From the NCBI RefSeq assembly GCF_900177675.1, contig NZ_FXWM01000001.1:3605001-3669000 (forward strand): 64,000 nt of DNA, read 5' to 3'. Positions 62,535 to 64,000 of this stretch are shown piece by piece. Position 1 is the stretch's first letter. The number at the start of each line of letters is the position of its first letter. A program made the position numbers and the translations under genes. The notes beneath the pieces are model-generated. The model saw nothing but the letters and a program-made list of their open reading frames with translations. It was not told the DNA's origin and made no database searches. The DNA comes from Bacillus sp. OV166. GTDB taxonomy: Bacteria > Bacillota > Bacilli > Bacillales > Cytobacillaceae.

Positions 62535-63245
62535 TTATGTTTCATGTAGTCCGCATTCAGTTTTCGATTGACCAGCCCACCGTCCGGAACGGGAGTCTCT
62601 TGAATCTGCGACAGGCTTTGTACAGGGAGCACAGCCAATACTTGGGTACCCTTTATCGTGTAAGGGATTGTAGGGTAAATGATTTAGATGAATATAAGTC
62701 ATAATGTCTTCCCATGACCAGTGAATGAGGGGGCATATTTTTATTTTCTTAAATTTTTCATCCTTATTTATATATTGGGTGTTACTCCTTGTGGAAGATT
62801 GATCTCGCCTTAGACCTGAGATCCATGCTTCAACATCCTGTAATGCTTCCTTAAGAGGAACCACCTTTCTTAAATGACAGCACAGATTGGGGTTACTCTG
62901 CCACAATTCGTCTCCATACCATTTGGTTTGTTCATCCAACGATATCCTTGGTTTAATAAGATTGATCTGCAGCGATGGGTAGCTGTTCCTAACTTCCTCA
63001 ATTAATTGATAAGTTTCTGGAAAGTGGAGGCCGGTATCGAGGAAAATTATTTTCGCATGTTTATTTACTTTATGAATTAAATCGATTAAGACCATTCCTT
63101 CAGCGCCAAAGCTGCACGAATAGACAATTCTGTCTCCATAATTTTGGTATGCCCATTTTAATATATCTAGAAAATCACGAGGATGGTCCAAAAGGGTACC
63201 TACCTTTTTTTCATCCCAATTTTCATACGTCAACAGATCAGACAA
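62535..63245 (-). CDS. cysH: APS/PAPS reductase with 4Fe-4S cysteines
   Basis: A 236-residue reductase converting adenylylsulfate (or its 3'-phosphate) to sulfite with thioredoxin. It has the PP-loop-like SCSFGAEGMVLIDLI, the LDTGLHFPETY motif, ISGLRRDQS and the catalytic ECGLH at the end. The Cys pairs NLCCHL and GCAPCTKP bind a 4Fe-4S cluster, which marks the APS-reducing type. TTG start with GAGGTGA upstream. With only a cysC remnant nearby, direct APS reduction makes sense. Confidence 0.92.
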   Translation of the reverse strand: MSDLLTYENWDEKKVGTLLDHPRDFLDILKWAYQNYGDRIVYSCSFGAEGMVLIDLIHKVNKHAKIIFLDTGLHFPETYQLIEEVRNSYPSLQINLIKPRISLDEQTKWYGDELWQSNPNLCCHLRKVVPLKEALQDVEAWISGLRRDQSSTRSNTQYINKDEKFKKIKICPLIHWSWEDIMTYIHLNHLPYNPLHDKGYPSIGCAPCTKPVADSRDSRSGRWAGQSKTECGLHET

Positions 63246-63264
63246 TTAAGGTCACCTCGACTTT

Positions 63265-63810
63265 CTATTCACGAAGATTGGAATTCAATGCGAGTGTAAT
63301 ACAGGCATTGTTTTCTACAATTATTTTATTCATGTGATTAACATCGCCAAACTGCGAATAAGAAATCATTGCCCTAATCCACGATCCATGGCCAAACACT
63401 AAAATATTGGACAACTTTTTATATTTTTCAATAAACAAAACAACCCTATCTTCTAAATTCTTAATACTTTCTCCTAAAACGAGATCTTTTGGATTATGAA
63501 TCCAAAGCTCACGATATTTCTCGAAAAGTTCTTCCTTTGGACGCCCTTCAAATGGACCAAAATCTAATTCATCTAATAAACCCTCTGTTTGGCATACGTG
63601 TCCATACAACTGAGCTGTTTGATGAGTTCGTTTTAGGGTGCTGGCCAAAACAAGTTCAAATGGTGCTAATTGTTTTAGCCGCTGCGCATTCTCTTCGATT
63701 CCTAAATATAATTCATCTGTTAATGGGGATAGTTCTATATCTCTCCTGCCTTGCAGCCAGGTTTTTTTATTCCATTCGGTGGGGAGATGTCTGATTAGCG
63801 TTATTTGCAT
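63265..63810 (-). CDS. Histidine phosphatase-superfamily protein, possible phosphosulfolactate phosphatase
   Basis: A 181-residue phosphatase of the phosphoglycerate-mutase fold. The phosphohistidine is in LIRHLPTEWN (RHG-like with Leu), the second His in FGHGSWIRAM, and Arg in ASTLKRTHQTA. The start overlaps the end of the phosphosulfolactate synthase by 10 bp, so the two are coupled. In B. subtilis that position is held by YitC (ComB), an unrelated fold. A functional replacement of ComB is an inference from context. Related enzymes often act on small phosphoacids. Confidence 0.8.
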   Translation of the reverse strand: MQITLIRHLPTEWNKKTWLQGRRDIELSPLTDELYLGIEENAQRLKQLAPFELVLASTLKRTHQTAQLYGHVCQTEGLLDELDFGPFEGRPKEELFEKYRELWIHNPKDLVLGESIKNLEDRVVLFIEKYKKLSNILVFGHGSWIRAMISYSQFGDVNHMNKIIVENNACITLALNSNLRE

Positions 63811-64000
63811 TCATTTCCCTCCAAAAAAAATGTTTCACTTCTAAGACCACAGCGTTGCGCTTCTAATATTAGAACATCTCGTATTTTCACATTTCCTAAA
63901 TTGACATTCGGTCCAATTTCTTTAATAAAATACATTTGATGTTTTGCCGATGGTGCTTCAAAGATGATTTTTTTGCTGTCAACATCGCTAACCAACTCTT
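63801..64000 (-). CDS. Phosphosulfolactate synthase (3' end, runs off the window)
   Basis: The last 65 or so codons remain: DSKKIIFEAPSAKHQMYFIK, then KEIGPNVNLGNVKIRDVLIL and EAQRCGLRSETF. The IFEAPxKxxQ.YFI..GPNVNLGNI pattern is the C-terminus of ComA-type phosphosulfolactate synthases (B. subtilis YitD), which join sulfite to phosphoenolpyruvate. The frame is open to the right edge. It ends 10 bp inside the phosphatase gene, which favours co-translation. Confidence 0.82.
   Translation of the reverse strand, partial: ELVSDVDSKKIIFEAPSAKHQMYFIKEIGPNVNLGNVKIRDVLILEAQRCGLRSETFFLEGNECK

Overview
This is an AT-rich chromosomal segment of an endospore-forming member of the Bacillaceae. Spore genes (a CotH/CotB/CotG-like coat cluster, the spore protease YyaC, a YqgT-like peptidase), a nas operon in the B. 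subtilis order with TnrA boxes, a sigma-54/RocR-type roc operon, treP-treA-treR and a T-box before ilvA all point that way. Dispersed GGTGYCAGGCACC-type palindromes and one GC-rich mosaic repeat suggest a Neobacillus-like lineage, but this is only a guess from style. I saw no rRNA, tRNA, prophage, insertion sequence or CRISPR array.

Layout. 1-3.5 kb: leftward exopolysaccharide operon (sugar-phosphate transferase, flippase, glycosyltransferase, UDP-glucose dehydrogenase cut by the edge). 3.8-10.9 kb: CNNM/MpfA-type Mg exporter with a MerR regulator, methionine aminopeptidase, a degenerate ParA-like protein, D-serine ammonia-lyase plus VanZ, and an ArsB-like permease. 11.2-17.1 kb: spore-coat cluster with a giant Gly-Ser-Ser repeat protein divergent from a CotH kinase, followed by three CotB-like proteins, one with eleven 13-residue Ser-rich repeats. 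17.2-21 kb: housekeeping genes. 21.0-21.16 kb: a candidate small RNA. 21.2-25.3 kb: trehalose operon. 25.4-36 kb: single genes and small operons, including a broken esterase fragment.

36-44.3 kb: ilvA with its T-box, an amidohydrolase, then the leftward roc operon rocA-rocD-glutamate dehydrogenase plus a small lipoyl-like protein, preceded by a near-perfect sigma-54 promoter and two RocR-like palindromes. 44.6-49.1 kb: gamma-carbonic anhydrase, MFS pumps (one interrupted by an in-frame TGA) and an orphan sporulation-type kinase. 49.3-59.1 kb: nasB-C-D-E-F leftward and nasA rightward, with two perfect TnrA boxes between them. NasB keeps its flavin and 2Fe-2S parts but has lost siroheme cysteines. 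59.3-64 kb: a DUF2935 protein, a YitT-family membrane protein and a leftward sulfur cluster (phosphosulfolactate synthase end, histidine phosphatase, APS reductase, ATP sulfurylase, cysC remnant) resembling the B. subtilis yit genes for the spore solute sulfolactate.

How it fits together. Nitrate uptake and reduction (nasA, nasBC), nitrite reduction (nasDE) and siroheme synthesis (nasF) form one nitrogen module. The roc genes turn ornithine into glutamate and 2-oxoglutarate. The tre genes import and split trehalose. Two regions look spore-specific: the CotH kinase with Ser-rich candidate substrates, and the sulfolactate-type cluster. Several start sites were moved from the longest reading frame to a codon with a better ribosome binding site, as noted per gene.
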